Origin: Limonium bicolor
Taxonomy: Eukaryota > Streptophyta > Magnoliopsida > Caryophyllales > Plumbaginaceae
Reading direction: 5' to 3'
NCBI GenBank assembly: GCA_023374045.1
Contig: CM041777.1
Span: forward strand, 477,253,594-477,317,593
Length of the DNA stretch: 64,000 bases
A model generated the notes under the pieces. That model was not told the origin of the DNA. It saw nothing but the letters and a program-made list of their open reading frames with translations, and ran no database searches. The position numbers were made by a program, and so were the translations under genes. Shown here one piece after another: positions 13,255 through 25,866 of the stretch. The first letter of the stretch is position 1, and the number at the start of each line of letters is the position of its first letter.

Positions 13255-14733
13255 CACCTCTCCCGTTTGTTATCACTCGTTTCTTCGAAGTGGTAATATA
13301 TGCAGTTTGAAAAACAAAAAAATGTGAAACGGATGATGAGATTGAGAAAGTGGTAATTTGCTGGGGATGTTAGATCGGTCGCTATCAGTTTCAATATATG
13401 TGATTAAGCATATTCGAAAATAGACATTGTTATATGTGTATTTAGATGATACCCCGGTAACAAAGGCGAGTAGAAAGAGGAGGATATGAGCAAGACAAAA
13501 TCAGGTCTTGGTCTTTAGATGCACGATGTTGAGTTGAAGTATGACATCGTGACAGGCTCAAGCAGATTTCTTCTTCCTTCGGATCGGTGGGTAGAAAGGT
13601 GTACTAGTGATTTGGGTACGATTTTAATCTGTGGTACTTTGTTTCTAGTTAACAGGTATTAATATATAGTGAAGCTGGTACTTTATCAATAAACTTTTGG
13701 TATGTCATCATCTATTGTTGTTAATTATAAACTTTAGTCAATGGGATATATTTGAAATAGTACTGGTAAATAAAGTGTAATGATCATGTATTTTGCTTCG
13801 TGTAAGAGATATTATATTCGGTTTGTTAGTGCAATCGATTATTTTCCCTCATTTGATAGACTACCCGATATCATTTTTAATTGTTGGTACTTTATATAAT
13901 TCGCGCTGGTATAACATTGACAATTACTTGTATTTTATTCATACACAGTATGTAATATTGGCCAAACCAGTTGCGGTCTTTAAAGTGCAAGCTGTTGGTT
14001 ATTTGCTTATAGATAAAAGGTATTATGTTGTTTAGGTTCGTGCATTTTAGCTTTTTTAAAACTCTTAAATCAGTGTTTTCAGCTTCCTTAAAAATTGTGG
14101 TTTTTGGTTGATATCGTTTTGGTACAAAATTGATGTTAACTTGGTACTTTGTTCCAAAACATTTGGTATGACGTCAACTTACGTCGCTAGTTGTTATCAA
14201 TTATCAGCGGTTCTTTAAAAATTGGTTAAGCTCTTTAAGATGCAAGGTGTAGGTACTTTATTTGGGGACAAGAGGCATTCAACTCTTGTGGTTTGTGCAA
14301 ATTATGTAAAAGTTTTTAATTAAGTGTTTCCAAAGTTGTATAGAATTATGGCACTTTCTTGTTGCAGTAATAGTATTTCATTGAGATTATCATGGTACAA
14401 AAAAATGTTGCAGACATAGCCACCTGTAAAAGTGTATTAAACAACAAGCGCTACCAGGCATCAATAAAGTGGGCACTAACATAATCTGCAAATGCATGTC
14501 ACAATAATTACGCCATACCCAAACTTTAACAAAATATAAGGCCCACTGCCAACAACTTGAAAGTTGAAACCGTTAGCAAAGTTTTGTTTCATGCTACTTC
14601 CTTGTTTACATCATACTTTTATAGTTTGATAATAACTGTATTCGAAGCATAAAAAAAGCATAAGCAAAATCCAAACTCTTACAAAGTACGAATTACAAAC
14701 TAGAATTACATGCATCAAAAATGTTTAAAACAA
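13255..14733. mobile_element. Unclassified element, left part (GGTACTTT repeats)
   Basis: No gene is recognised. On the plus strand GGTAC, mostly as TTGGTACTTT or CTGGTACTTT, recurs at about 13633, 13677, 13886, 14121, 14142, 14252 and 14393. In the right part the motif appears as its complement. Subterminal repeats facing each other are typical of CACTA and other TIR elements, but no terminal inverted repeat was found, so the class is uncertain. Confidence 0.35.
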
Positions 14734-15147
14734 GGGAAAATTCATGATATACCCCTGTTTTCTTTCATAATTCACAATATACCCCTGTTGGTTTCGTAAT
14801 TCAACTTTAAACATGCTTAAATGTTGTCCAAAATTGATGAAACTTTACATGGACGATGCTAAAGTGTTATATTTTGGTCCAATATCAAATTTGAAGTTTT
14901 TTATGCTCACATGTGACCTGGGGACCCAATGAAAATTGTGATATGTTCATTGGATCCCACATGTCACATATGAGCTTAAAAAACTTCAAATTTGATATTG
15001 GACCAAAATATAACACTTTAGCATCGTCCACGTAAAGTTTCATCAATTTTGGACAACATTTAAGCATGTTTAAAGTTGAATTATGAAAACCAACAGGGGT
15101 ATATTGTGAATTACGAAAGAAAACAGGGGTATATCATGAATTTTCCC
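14734..15147. mobile_element. 414-bp Mutator-type MITE, near-perfect palindrome
   Basis: Both ends read GGGAAAATTCATGATATACC inward, and the two halves are almost complete inverted copies meeting near 14935. It is flanked by an exact 9-bp duplication TTAAAACAA (14725-14733 and 15148-15156). Nine-base duplications and long inverted ends point to a Mutator-like non-autonomous element. There is no coding capacity; the minus-strand frame at 14885-15067 is an accident of the palindrome. Confidence 0.9.
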
Positions 15148-15156
15148 TTAAAACAA

Positions 15157-17200
15157 TTATCACTGTCTTACACCACCTGAACCTAACTGAAACTCTATAT
15201 TTCAGCTTTTCTAACTACATCTTCATTTTCTGTTGTGGTCGTTGACCTTTCTTCGCTTGTGTTAATGCTTTCAAATGTTGCAACTCAGCTCTCCATGAAT
15301 CAGCTAATGTATTCCCATCATACAACACACCACAAGCACAAAGTTGTTTCCCTAATGAGAGCAATGAGCTTGATTTTACGCAATTGAATGTCCGGCTAGG
15401 GTTTTCATGTGCATTCCAATACTGCATCAGAAGTGCCACTCGCATATGGAAAGATATACCAACCATATGCATTATTACGTACGAGCTTCATTCATATAGA
15501 AGTACCACTCGTATACACTACATGGTACCACCTACCTCCACATAAAGAACAGCATACGCATAAGGTTTTCCCATATTAATGCAGCAAGAAACATCAGCAC
15601 AAGTTGGAAGTTATACCAGCATTATGTATAAATAAGTACCAGCCATATGCCAAAAAAGTACAGCCATTTGAAAAAAAAAGTACCGCCATAGTAAAAAAGT
15701 ACCAGCCATAAGCAGAAAAAGTACCAACCATATGCAAAAACAAGTACCAATCATAAATTGACAAAAGTGCCACTCACATATGAAAGATATAACAACCATA
15801 TGCATTAATAGTACCAAACTCATGCATACAAAAGTACCACTCCTATACACTACATACCTACATCAAAATAAAGATCCAATACGCATAAGGTTTTCACATA
15901 TTAATGCAGTAAGAAACATCAGCCACAAGTTGGAAGATATAACAAAATGCATAATTAAGTACCAGCCATAAGCATAAAAAGTACCAGCCATATGCAAATA
16001 CAAGTACCAACCTTAGAAAAGAGTTAGTATTGGCCACAGGCTTAAAAAAGTACCACACATTTACAATACATGGTACCATCAACATCAACTTAAAGAACCG
16101 AAACAGAGAGTTGAAAATGACAAATACTCAGTACTAATTCATTGCTAATACTAGTCGTCCAAAGAAAGAAGTACCAGTCGTTGAACTATTTTAATAACAG
16201 CAATGCCAATAATTAATACCACAGACATAGTGGTCTTAGCACCATCATTTTGCAGCACATCGTACCAGCCATGTAGAGTAAGTTGTACCAATGATTTTAC
16301 CATTTACTACCACCCAAATCATAAATTAATACCACACACACTGGAATAAGCACCATGATATTTGTAATGCAGAAAGAAGTATAAGCCATAAGTAGAAAGA
16401 TGTACCAGACATATTCATAAATAAACACCAACAATGACAAAGACCCACTGAAAAATCAACAGAGCTCAACAACATAAAGCAGCGAAGCACAAACCCTAAA
16501 AAAATAACCCGAAAGAAGAAACAAGGTTCAATCAGAAGAAACTCAAGGAAATAAAGAGATAATAAAAAAAATACCTTGAGGAAGAAAGTGCCACAGTTGA
16601 AATCTCGTTAGATTATGGGTGAATCAACTAATCACCACAGAAGATGCACCAATCGTAGCCATAATGAATGAATAAAATTGCAGACACTAAGCAAAATTGA
16701 TTCCCGGAAACCGGCAGCAAATGTATGTTCCTTGTGTCGACTGTAAGGGATTCAAATGAGGATGAATAATCGATAATTACTATGTACGGAGATGCATTCA
16801 CAAGTAGGGAATCAAGAGAGGTGCAGCGCGTTTGTTACCTGTTCTCAAGTTCGTTGTTTACAACACCGTCTTCAATTGCTTCAATCTCGTCCAACACTTT
16901 CGTGCCATAGACACAAGCTACGAATCGACAGAAGCGCAGCGATTATATGTTCCTCCTTCGTCGGTTGGGTTTAATGACGATGACAATGAAGAGAGGCAAA
17001 ATTGTACTGCCTGTTCGTCGATGTTCGCTGGTGAAGAACTTCTTCGTCAAGGTGTGGGTCGCAGTGAATAGCAATGTCGCGCGAGAGATTCAACAAGAGC
17101 GGGAGAGAATAGAAACTGCAAATGAAGAATCCCATATTTTGTGGTACCAAATTAGAGATAATAGGTATAACATATAATCTGGACCCTCTATTTTTATTTA
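15157..17200. mobile_element. Unclassified element, right part (GTACCA repeats)
   Basis: From about 15480 to 16440, GTACCA recurs more than fifteen times in units such as AAAGTACCAGCCATATGC, the reverse complement of the motif in 13600-14400. From 16450 to 17150 the sequence becomes more GC-rich and looks like the 5' end of a minus-strand gene (UTR-like with AGGT junctions), but no protein family is recognised. From 17200 to 17724 it is AT-rich with nothing recognised except an arm inverted relative to 18540-18633. Confidence 0.35.
15215..15472 (-). CDS. Unrecognised 85-residue open frame
   Basis: This minus-strand frame lies just inside the MITE and before the GTACCA repeats. It has a mixed, protein-like composition with a basic C-terminus (KKGQRPQQKMKM) and three cysteines in its first half. 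I do not recognise the family and see no start context or intron signals that settle it. It could be a captured host exon or chance; it is kept only because the composition differs from the repeats around it. Confidence 0.15.
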   Translation of the reverse strand: MHMVGISFHMRVALLMQYWNAHENPSRTFNCVKSSSLLSLGKQLCACGVLYDGNTLADSWRAELQHLKALTQAKKGQRPQQKMKM

Positions 17201-17724
17201 TTAGAATCCAATGGTCACAAATGATTCCAGGACCATTCAGGGACATTTATAAGTCCGGAATATAATCTATATTCGTGGCAGTAACTGGTTGGGGAAAAAA
17301 ATAAAGGAAGAGTAATGTGTGGAAGAAAGAGAAAAAATAAAAAGGAAAATATATTATGGGCGGATGTGGGAGTTTGGGGGTGTGTGGTTTTTGTTATTAG
17401 GAGGGAGAAATAATATTTTTTCAAAATGTTATAACTTATAAAATAAAAGTGCAAAAATAAAAAAATTATAGCATTGTTCATCATAATTCGTGCTCTTCGA
17501 AACAACATGCATCATGGATTTGTTTAGGTAAATTTAAAGTTTTATGTTTTTACCATCAGTATATATTACATATTTTTAAAGTGAACCTTATTCATTGACA
17601 AATTGAATCTTATTCAATAATAAAATGAACCTTATTCATTAACAAAATGAATCTTCTTTAAGATTTACTTTTCTTAAAATTAAAATTCGCCTTTAGACTA
17701 ACAAAGGATTCACATTATTTAAAG

Positions 17725-18633
17725 TGAAAGATTCCCTTTTTTAAATATAAGATTCATTTTTCTTGAACATTCAATTAACTATTCTTAAATGAAATATTCA
17801 CGTCTAAATAAATGAAAGGTTCATATTGTTCTCGTATAAATTTGTGGTAAGTTTCACTTTTCTTAAACATTTGATTCACTATTTTAAACAAACTATTCAA
17901 TTTTCTTAAACGAAGGATTCATATTGTTCTCGCGTAAGTTTGTGATATGATTCACTTTTCTTAAACATAAGATTCACTTTTCTTAAACAAAAAAAATTCA
18001 CTTTACTTAACATGTGACTCACCTTTTTTAAATGAAATATTCACTTTTCAATAAACCCTTAACCACAAACCCTTAAAAAATGTCGAGTCAGTGATGACAA
18101 TATAAAGTATAGTACAATTTCAAAAAATATTGGCCTACACCAACCAACCTAAAAACTACCCTAGAAAAGCGAAATTCGTCGAAGAACTTTTTAGGGTTCG
18201 TAGTGCGAGGTTTAGGGACCTTAAACCCTGCACTACGAACCCTATAAAACTGTCGAGTCAGTAACAACAATATAAATTGTAAAACTAATGGTAAAAAGAT
18301 TACTTTACCCCCAAACACCCTAAAACCCACCCTAGGAAAGCCAAAAATGTCGAAGACATTATTAGGGTTTGTAGTGCAAGGTTTAGGGTCTAACGACCTC
18401 CGATTCACTTTTTAACAACCTTTGTTTCACTTTTTAACAACCTTTGATTCACTTTTTAACAACCTTTGATTCACTTTTTATTAAACTTAAGATTCACAAT
18501 GAATCTTAAAACATATGTACATACAAAAGATATAAAATTTGAAATTTATCAAAACATATTCTTCTTTGGTCTTATTTTGAAGAGCTCGAGTTATGATGAA
18601 CAACGATATAAAATTTATGTTATTTGGACTTAT
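17725..18633. repeat. Repeat C copy A, left part
   Basis: GATTCACTTTTCTTAAAC-type units (17725-18020) are followed by two units starting GTCGAGTCAGT (18083 and 18251) with CCCTAAA-like stretches, then TTTTTAACAACCTTTGATTC units. The order matches 25632-25866 plus 40012-40696, so there are two copies of one repeat. The stretch 17405-17500 resembles the reverse complement of 18540-18633 plus 22859-22915, suggesting inverted arms. No coding capacity; superfamily unknown. Confidence 0.6.
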
Positions 18634-21600
18634 TGAAGTACCCCTAACTTCTAAAACTTAATTAAATGATCTACTAATGGTCTAAGAAGACTAATAATCA
18701 TCTTAATACCATTGGGGAACAATCTAAAAGATCTCAACAAGGCAAAAACATGTCTTAAGATTGGTTAAGCCAAAAATGTGCTTTAAGAAACCATAGAGAT
18801 TGTATGACCTCAATTGGGATCCAAGTGGATTCCTAAGTATTATAATTAAGTTATGAACACAATAAAACCATTATCAAAGGAAACCTAGCTCAAAAACATG
18901 TTCTAACACAAACTGCGCTTTAAAACTCCTTAAGGCACGTTTTTGAGGAAAATTGACTTTCTAAGTGGGTTTTGAGTGGTGTTAGGTGTTGTATTACACC
19001 TTGTTATACTAATTTACTATAATTTACCACATTATAAGGTCTAATTCAAAGAATTTCAAAAAAAATCAGAAATATGTGCATTGGTTTGTGAATAGTACGT
19101 TTATAACACTTATTTTCTTAATCTAGTCAATGGTCAAGCCAATGTCCTTGACTTTGACCATCCATTTCTGCCTGTTTAAGGCTTCCTTTTTATCCTTTAT
19201 CCAGCCCCAAAATATCCAAGGATGAGTCATAAGTGACTATTACCTAAAGTAAGATAATCTTACCTTATAAGCTTATTTTACTCTTTCTCTTTCCTCTCAC
19301 CCCATTCCAAACGTGGGTTCAGCAACAAGACCCTCCATTCCTTCATTTTTGAGCTAGGAAGCATCCAAATTCAAAGAGAAACTCCCATGGCATAAGGTAA
19401 ACATTCGAAACATGTTATATGTCATTCTCTTCATCTTTTCTTCCTTTTTCCATTAAGCTAACTTCCAACCACTTCCATCCACTCATCTAGAACGAGTTGG
19501 TGTTCAAAGCCATAAATATACAAAAATTAGAGGGCTGTAGGTGAATATAGCCGAAAATTGGGATTTAAAATGAATTTAAATAAAAATTATAAGATTTTAT
19601 AAAGTTTTGGGGTGAAATTGTAAATATTGGAAAGTTTGGGGTAATTTATATAATTACCGAGGAAGTGAGGTCAAAATGATGTTTGGAAGTCAAACATTGA
19701 CCAAGTAGAAGACTTTGACCAGATTTGATGATTTATTAAGTTAATTATCAATTTATACTAAACTATATAGTAAATTGTAAAATTTACATAACATATGGGG
19801 TATATGTGAGATTACCAAAAGTTGTAGGTATAAAATGGTATTTAATACACCTATGAGTTATTAGGAATTTTTAGGAATTTATTTGGTTGAATTTGGGGTT
19901 ATAATGAACCATATATGTATAATATATAGTATTTATATCATTGCCACATTTTGGATAAATATTTGGGGTGAAAATGTGAATAACCGAAAGTGTATGGTTA
20001 GGAATGATATTTATAACCTTTTGGTATAGTTTAATGATTTTTAGAATAATATATGAGGTTTTAATAAGATATGTGTATAATATATAGTTTTAATGACATT
20101 AGGAAACTATATGTTATAAAATGGGGTGATTTGGTAAATTTAGAAAGTTGAGAGTGGGAATTAAATTGGAATAGACCATAGGGTCTGTTCGGCAATTATG
20201 AAGTATTATAACCATAGGTTATAATTATATTAAGGTTTAAAGGTTATAATATAAGGTATATGTTATAAGTGTAACAAAGAAATAATATTTGGGGTTGTTT
20301 TGTAATTTCTGGAAGTTAAATGGAATTAAATAAAAACCGAACAGCATAGGTCTGTTTGGTATTTTATAACATTTTATAACCATAGGTTATAAATGAGTTA
20401 ATGATATAAATATCATAATATATGTTATATAACTATAATGTAACATTATATAATTAATGTAGTGGATTTTGTAAATATTAGAGAACATAAGTGCTGTTCG
20501 GTAATAATGTGTGTTTTAGAATAAGAATTTATAATATGGTTTATAATGTTATAAGGGTTGTAACATTTATAATATAAGAAATATTCATTAAATAAGAATG
20601 AATATTTTATAAAGAATTACCATATAATAAATGGTCCCATAATACATATATATAAATAAATATATGTTATGGAGTGAGACATACAATATGGTTCAATAAC
20701 CATATAATATCATAATTAAAATGATATAAGATAAGAAAAAAAGAATCATAAACATTAGTGAAGGAAATTCTAATGTTATGTTGTACATGAAATAATGAGT
20801 TATATAATTCAAAATATTTTAAATATGGATTATACAACATTACACTTGGAAAAACTAACCTTAGGAAAATAAATACTAAGGTGAGATGTATAATATATGA
20901 TCAAGATTATACATGCACTATAGTGACAAACTATATAATATACAAATGTATATTAAGCTACATGCGATAACGAACGTCTAAGTTAAGTATATTAATATAC
21001 CACGACCTAACCATGCATGTAATATAGCGTTTACTAATCCCGAGTTAAAACAAAAACCCGACAAACGTTGTTAGTAAATAACGGGGAATGAACCGGGAGG
21101 GATTAGCGACGGTACGGGGTACCGTAGAGTAATGTTGTTATACGGGATACTAATCTGTAGTGTTATACGTATTATTAGACTGTTAGAGGCGACTCGAGGA
21201 GCATCGGATCTAGCTGATTCATACTCCACAGTCTTATAATCCCGGTGCACGGTATGTTATTATGTGGCTTGATTGTCTCTGAGGATTTCCTCAGTTCAGA
21301 CATTGTATTAAAATTTGTGTTAAGATTGAATGTCTGCTTGTGTGGATTAATATGCGTGACTTGTGTATTAACGCTGCTTATTATTATTACTGTTGTGCGA
21401 TAACAGTACCGTTCGTATATATGAACATATTTATAAAACGAACTAGCGGCTATGATGCTATCTTATATGTGTAATATAAGGAACGTAAGAAAAACGTTGT
21501 AGCATTAGGATAATAAGATATATATATATATATATATATCCGAGACTTATATACAGAGCATTGGCCTTCTTAACGCCGCTCTCGTATCTAACACTGGATC

Positions 21601-22858
21601 CCGAGTCGACATACTCAGGATTGGACTAACGACCTTAGTCTGCTGTGTTAGGAAAATGGTAATGCGATGCGATGGTATAGATGAGTTAATCAAGAGGATG
21701 TGGCTCTTGGTGAGAATTGTGATCAATTAACGATACTAGGATGGCGTGTGGGTATCTGCAAGTATCAAGATAAATTCCAACGGACTACAGATGGTTCGTC
21801 GGTCGGAGACTCTATCGCTGGAGTGGCTACTGCCGTAGGTGACCCGCCATAAGAGATGGGTAACTTAGAGACACGTCGTTTTAACTAGACGTTGTCATTA
21901 GGTATGACTGAACAATTACGAATGGCTATATTAGCTCGTACAGTAGGAGAACATTATTTGGGCTTGTATGCCAAAGACAGGAATCTATACTTGTTTATAA
22001 TCCTCGTTGTTTCGCCTTGTCGTTCATCGGTTATGCTATGTGGTTATATGATGTATGTGAATTATTATGGATTGATTGGTTGAATTGAGTCGTTGTACTC
22101 GTATGTATGTTTGTGGATTGGTTGAATTGAGTCGCTGTACTCATATGTATGTTGTGAATTGGTTGAGTCGAGTCGCTGTACTCGTGTGTGGATTATTGTG
22201 TGTTTGGTCGAGTCGAGTAGCTGTACTCGAACATGAACTATTAAGTGTTTGGTGGAGTGGAGTCTTCGTACTCATATATGCGTTGTGACGCCTTCATTTG
22301 GTTTATTGTGGTGTGATATGTGAAGTCGGGGGCTTGTTTACTATTTGAGTTTACTGCAATATATTATTGCTTTACAGTTTTATATTAAACTACATGCATG
22401 AAAATGAACTGCATGCTCTCGACCAACTAATTGTGGGTCTGAGGGGGCATGATAGTCATGTAGTAGCATACTCAGCAGGGGCTGATTCCATACCACAAAC
22501 AAACATTTTGCAGGTATGCAGCTTCCAGTGTCGGCAGAGAGCGGGACGCGCTGGGTAGTTAGTTACAGTTATGTAAATATGTACAGTCGTATTCCGATAC
22601 GAACATAGAAACGTGTATAGGACTGGAATACTTGGAATGCTCACCAGGGTTGTATTTTATGTTGGAATGGAAAGTTAAGTCTATCTCTTGTTGTCACTGT
22701 GGGAAATTGTTTCGTATTATGAATATTTCAGTAAGTGTGTTATTACTCGTACGGGCGAGTGAGAACGGTGACACCAATAGTTCGATTGTTTTAGATTACC
22801 GCTGCGATTACTATGTTAAGTACGACGATTAGGAGTCAATTTGAGTAGGGGTGTTACA
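18634..22858 (+). mobile_element. Solo LTR, Tekay-like, in repeat C copy A
   Basis: The insert reads TGAAGTACCCC...GGGGTGTTACA, 4225 bp, plus orientation. The flanks are CTTAT (18629-18633) and CTTGT (22859-22863), a 5-bp target duplication with one change; the uninterrupted sequence is visible at 40687-40705. There is no internal domain, so it is a solo LTR. The first 700 bp resemble the other Tekay-like LTRs of the window. A (TA)n run lies near 21517-21538. From 20000 to 21000 the sequence is AT-rich with nothing else recognisable. Confidence 0.85.
22070..22290 (+). repeat. ~50-bp array of GAGTCG..TGTACTC dyads
   Basis: Five units of about 45-55 bp carry GAGTCGCTGTACTC, in which GAGT and ACTC pair, joined by TGGTTGAATT or similar. 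The open frame at 22076-22288 simply repeats with the array. Confidence 0.75.
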
Positions 22859-24234
22859 CTTGTATCTAATAAACTACAACATTTTAAAATTTTACAAAAA
22901 GACAAAGCAGAAAAATATAAAAGTGGTCACCAACACTAGGTTCGGTTTCGTGAAGTTAATTTGATAGTATAGATTTTTACTTTTTCTATAAGGGTAAAGA
23001 TGTAAAGTGTAATTTCTGATTTTACATGTCCTTATGATTTTTTTAAAAAATAAATCCTTATCTTTGAATCAAATTCATCAATTAATAATCACACGATTTT
23101 TGTTAGTTTTTTTGTTAAAAATCTATATCTGATTAATTAGTAGTAATAATTTTTTATAGAAATTGCAACAAAATATAATATTAATTTAGGATGTGATTGT
23201 AATAATTTTGGATACAAAATTAGTAATAATTTGTACATAACTAGTAACTGTATCCATTTATTTATTTTCTTTTTTTACTAGAAAAAATGGACTGAAATAA
23301 TAACTCCACATCTAGACGATCCCACCTTAGTTTTAATAACAACTTCATACATTTTAATTGAATTTTATAGTAATATTAATTCCGCATAACCCCTTGATTA
23401 AGCAAAATGAATAATTATTTTTAGGTAACTAATGGACTTCACATTTGCATGATCCTACAATAAAGGATAATAACAACAACACATTTAATATATTTTGAGG
23501 GTATATTGTTGCACTTGGTGTATATATAGTAGGTGAATGTGTATATTTGGTATACGTATAAGAATACATCTTTAGTATGAAGGTGTACTTTTAACCTAAA
23601 CCTTTATCAGACCGTCATTTAATTAAAATAAATTTACACTTTCATTTAGTGTATTATATGATCTAAATTTTAAATCTACACTTATCATAAAATCTATACA
23701 ATCATTTCAAAATTCTAGAGTATTATTTTCCTAAAATACATTTTTTTTAGGTAAAGAGAAAGTAATATTGAAGGTGATTATATGTTTTCCACGATCTAGT
23801 AGGAAAAGTAAAGTAAATATCAGTACATTTGTATTACATAATAAAAGTTTACCATCAACTAATAAAATATACACTTTAGTTTAATAAATTATGTGCTCTA
23901 ATTTAAAACAAATCTACACCTACACTTTGTGTTAGATGGCAAATTAATAAAAAAAATAAACATCTATAAAACAAATCTACACCCACATATTGAAAAATCT
24001 ATATTTTACTTAAATATCTACACTTTCACTTAAATTAGAAATTAATAAAAACCTAAACTTATTTAAAACAAATCTACACCTACATTTTGAAAAATATATC
24101 ATTTTACTTAAATATCTACACTTTCACTTAAATTAAAATTAATAAAAATCTTAACTTCTTTAAAACAAATCTACACCTACATTTTGAAAAATCTATCATT
24201 TTACTCAAATATCTACACTTTCACTTAAATGAGC
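22859..24234. repeat. Repeat C copy A, right part
   Basis: From 22859 to about 23240 it matches 40692-40768, 60247-60315 and 61426-61652. Beyond that, 23880-24234 holds several ~70-bp units of the type AAATCTACACCTACATTTTG followed by ATCTACACTTTCACTTAAAT. There is no gene. It stops where a Tekay-like LTR starts at 24235. Confidence 0.6.
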
Positions 24235-25631
24235 TGAAATACCCCAAACCTATCTATGGTAATTAAATGTTAAATTATGGTATAATAAGGCTAAATCATG
24301 TCTTAGAAACATTGGTAAACAATTTAAACCATAGAAAACACCATAAAGACAATTTAAGCAAATACTTGCTCAAGACTTGGTGTAACCTTGGATAGGACCC
24401 AAATAGCATTCCTAAACCTCATTAACATGCTAATGAACATATAAAATCAATTACCAAATAAAACCAAGCTCAAAAACAAGTTAAAACACAAATTATGCTT
24501 TAAGACTCGTTAAAACACATTTTTGAACAATTGTCTTAGAAATGGGTTTTGAGTGGCTAAATGACCAAGTTTATACCTTAATCAACATGTGTGCTATTTA
24601 GTATCACATTAGGAAGCCTAAATCAATGAGAAATAAAAAAATCACAAATTTGTGCACTAATTATGAATAGTGACCAAATAGTGCCCAATTAAGACTTAAA
24701 TCTCCTTTAATTAGTCAATGGTCAAAACTAGTCCATAAATATCTAAGGGATAGAGGGGGGCCGGTTTTTAGAAGGGTGAGCCATCATCAATGCTCTAGCA
24801 TTTTTAGAAAAGAAGAGGGAAAGGGGAAAAGGGAATTATTCACTATCTTACCTTTTAGCAAATATCTCCTTGTATACCTCTCTCCTCTCTCCTCTCTTCC
24901 CCACCGGTTTCTTCATCCTTCTTCCTCCCAAGAAAAACGTTGAAGCTCCAGCACTTGTTATTCATCTTGTTTTGCTTGCCAAATACAACTCCAAGCTCCA
25001 AATCCAAAACAAAGTGCATATTTATGCTAGTTGAGTCAAGGTCTACCATTCTCTCTTTTCAAAACTCCAAAATCTGAAGTTGGACTCCATTGAAGGAGCT
25101 CCATTTGAAGAGGAAAGATCATGTTCTAGAGCTAGTTTACTCTCTTTTTGGTTCAAGGTATGAAAGAGCACAAAAACTCATCTTTTCTTCCATCTTTTGT
25201 AAGTGCCGAAAATTGCCTCTCAAGATGTCTTGTTTACTCCTTGTATTAGCCTTGATTCAATCTTCAAGAGACTAGAGGAGGTCTTTCCTTGATTCCTTAT
25301 CAAAGTTCATTCCAAAATTCCTAAGGTAATCACTCATTTTAGTGCACTAAGCACACCTTTGTAACCTAGAGATGATTCCATGAGTCTGGGTGTATTACTT
25401 AGCACTCATTACCTCTATTTGAATATTGGTTAGAAGATTTGCAAGTAAACAAAACTCCTTGGCCAATTTTCAATCAAGAAAAACAAAAGGAAGAGAAAGA
25501 GAGAAAGGCTTGAAAACCTAAGATAAATGATCTACCTTAATGTAGTTTAATACCTTAGGAAATTGTATTAATATTGATATAAACAAACTAAAAAGTTAAT
25601 GACCTATGAGTTAGAAAAATAATCATAAGGT
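24235..25631 (+). mobile_element. Truncated Tekay-like LTR (5' part only)
   Basis: It starts TGAAATACCCCAAACC and follows the minus-strand sense of the LARD-2 LTR (from 40006 leftwards) for about 1.35 kb, up to CCTTAGGAAATTG near 25565, then loses similarity and joins repeat C copy B at 25632. About 3 kb of LTR is missing. The frames at 24855-25049 and 25090-25275 are not conserved in the sister LTRs. Confidence 0.7.
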
Positions 25632-25866
25632 GAAAGATTCACTTTTCTTAAAAAAAAGATTCATTTTTCTTGAACATTTAATTAACTATTGTTCAATGAA
25701 ATATTCACTTCTAAATAAATGAAAGGTTCATATTGTTCTCATATAAATTTGTGGTAAGATTCACTTTTCTTAAACAATTGATTCACTATTTTAAACAAAA
25801 GATTCACTTTTCTTAAACGAATGATTCATATTGTTCTCGCACAAGTTTGTGATATGATTCATTTTT
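25632..25866. repeat. Repeat C copy B, first fragment
   Basis: It matches 17725-17960 of copy A closely and stops at the LARD-2 insertion. The break falls inside GATATGATTCA|TTTTT, and copy B resumes at 40007-40012. Confidence 0.8.

Noticed and set aside
15611..16088. Minus-strand frames rich in M, F, L and W (possible membrane proteins)
   Set aside because: They are translations of the GTACCA/CATATG tandem units.
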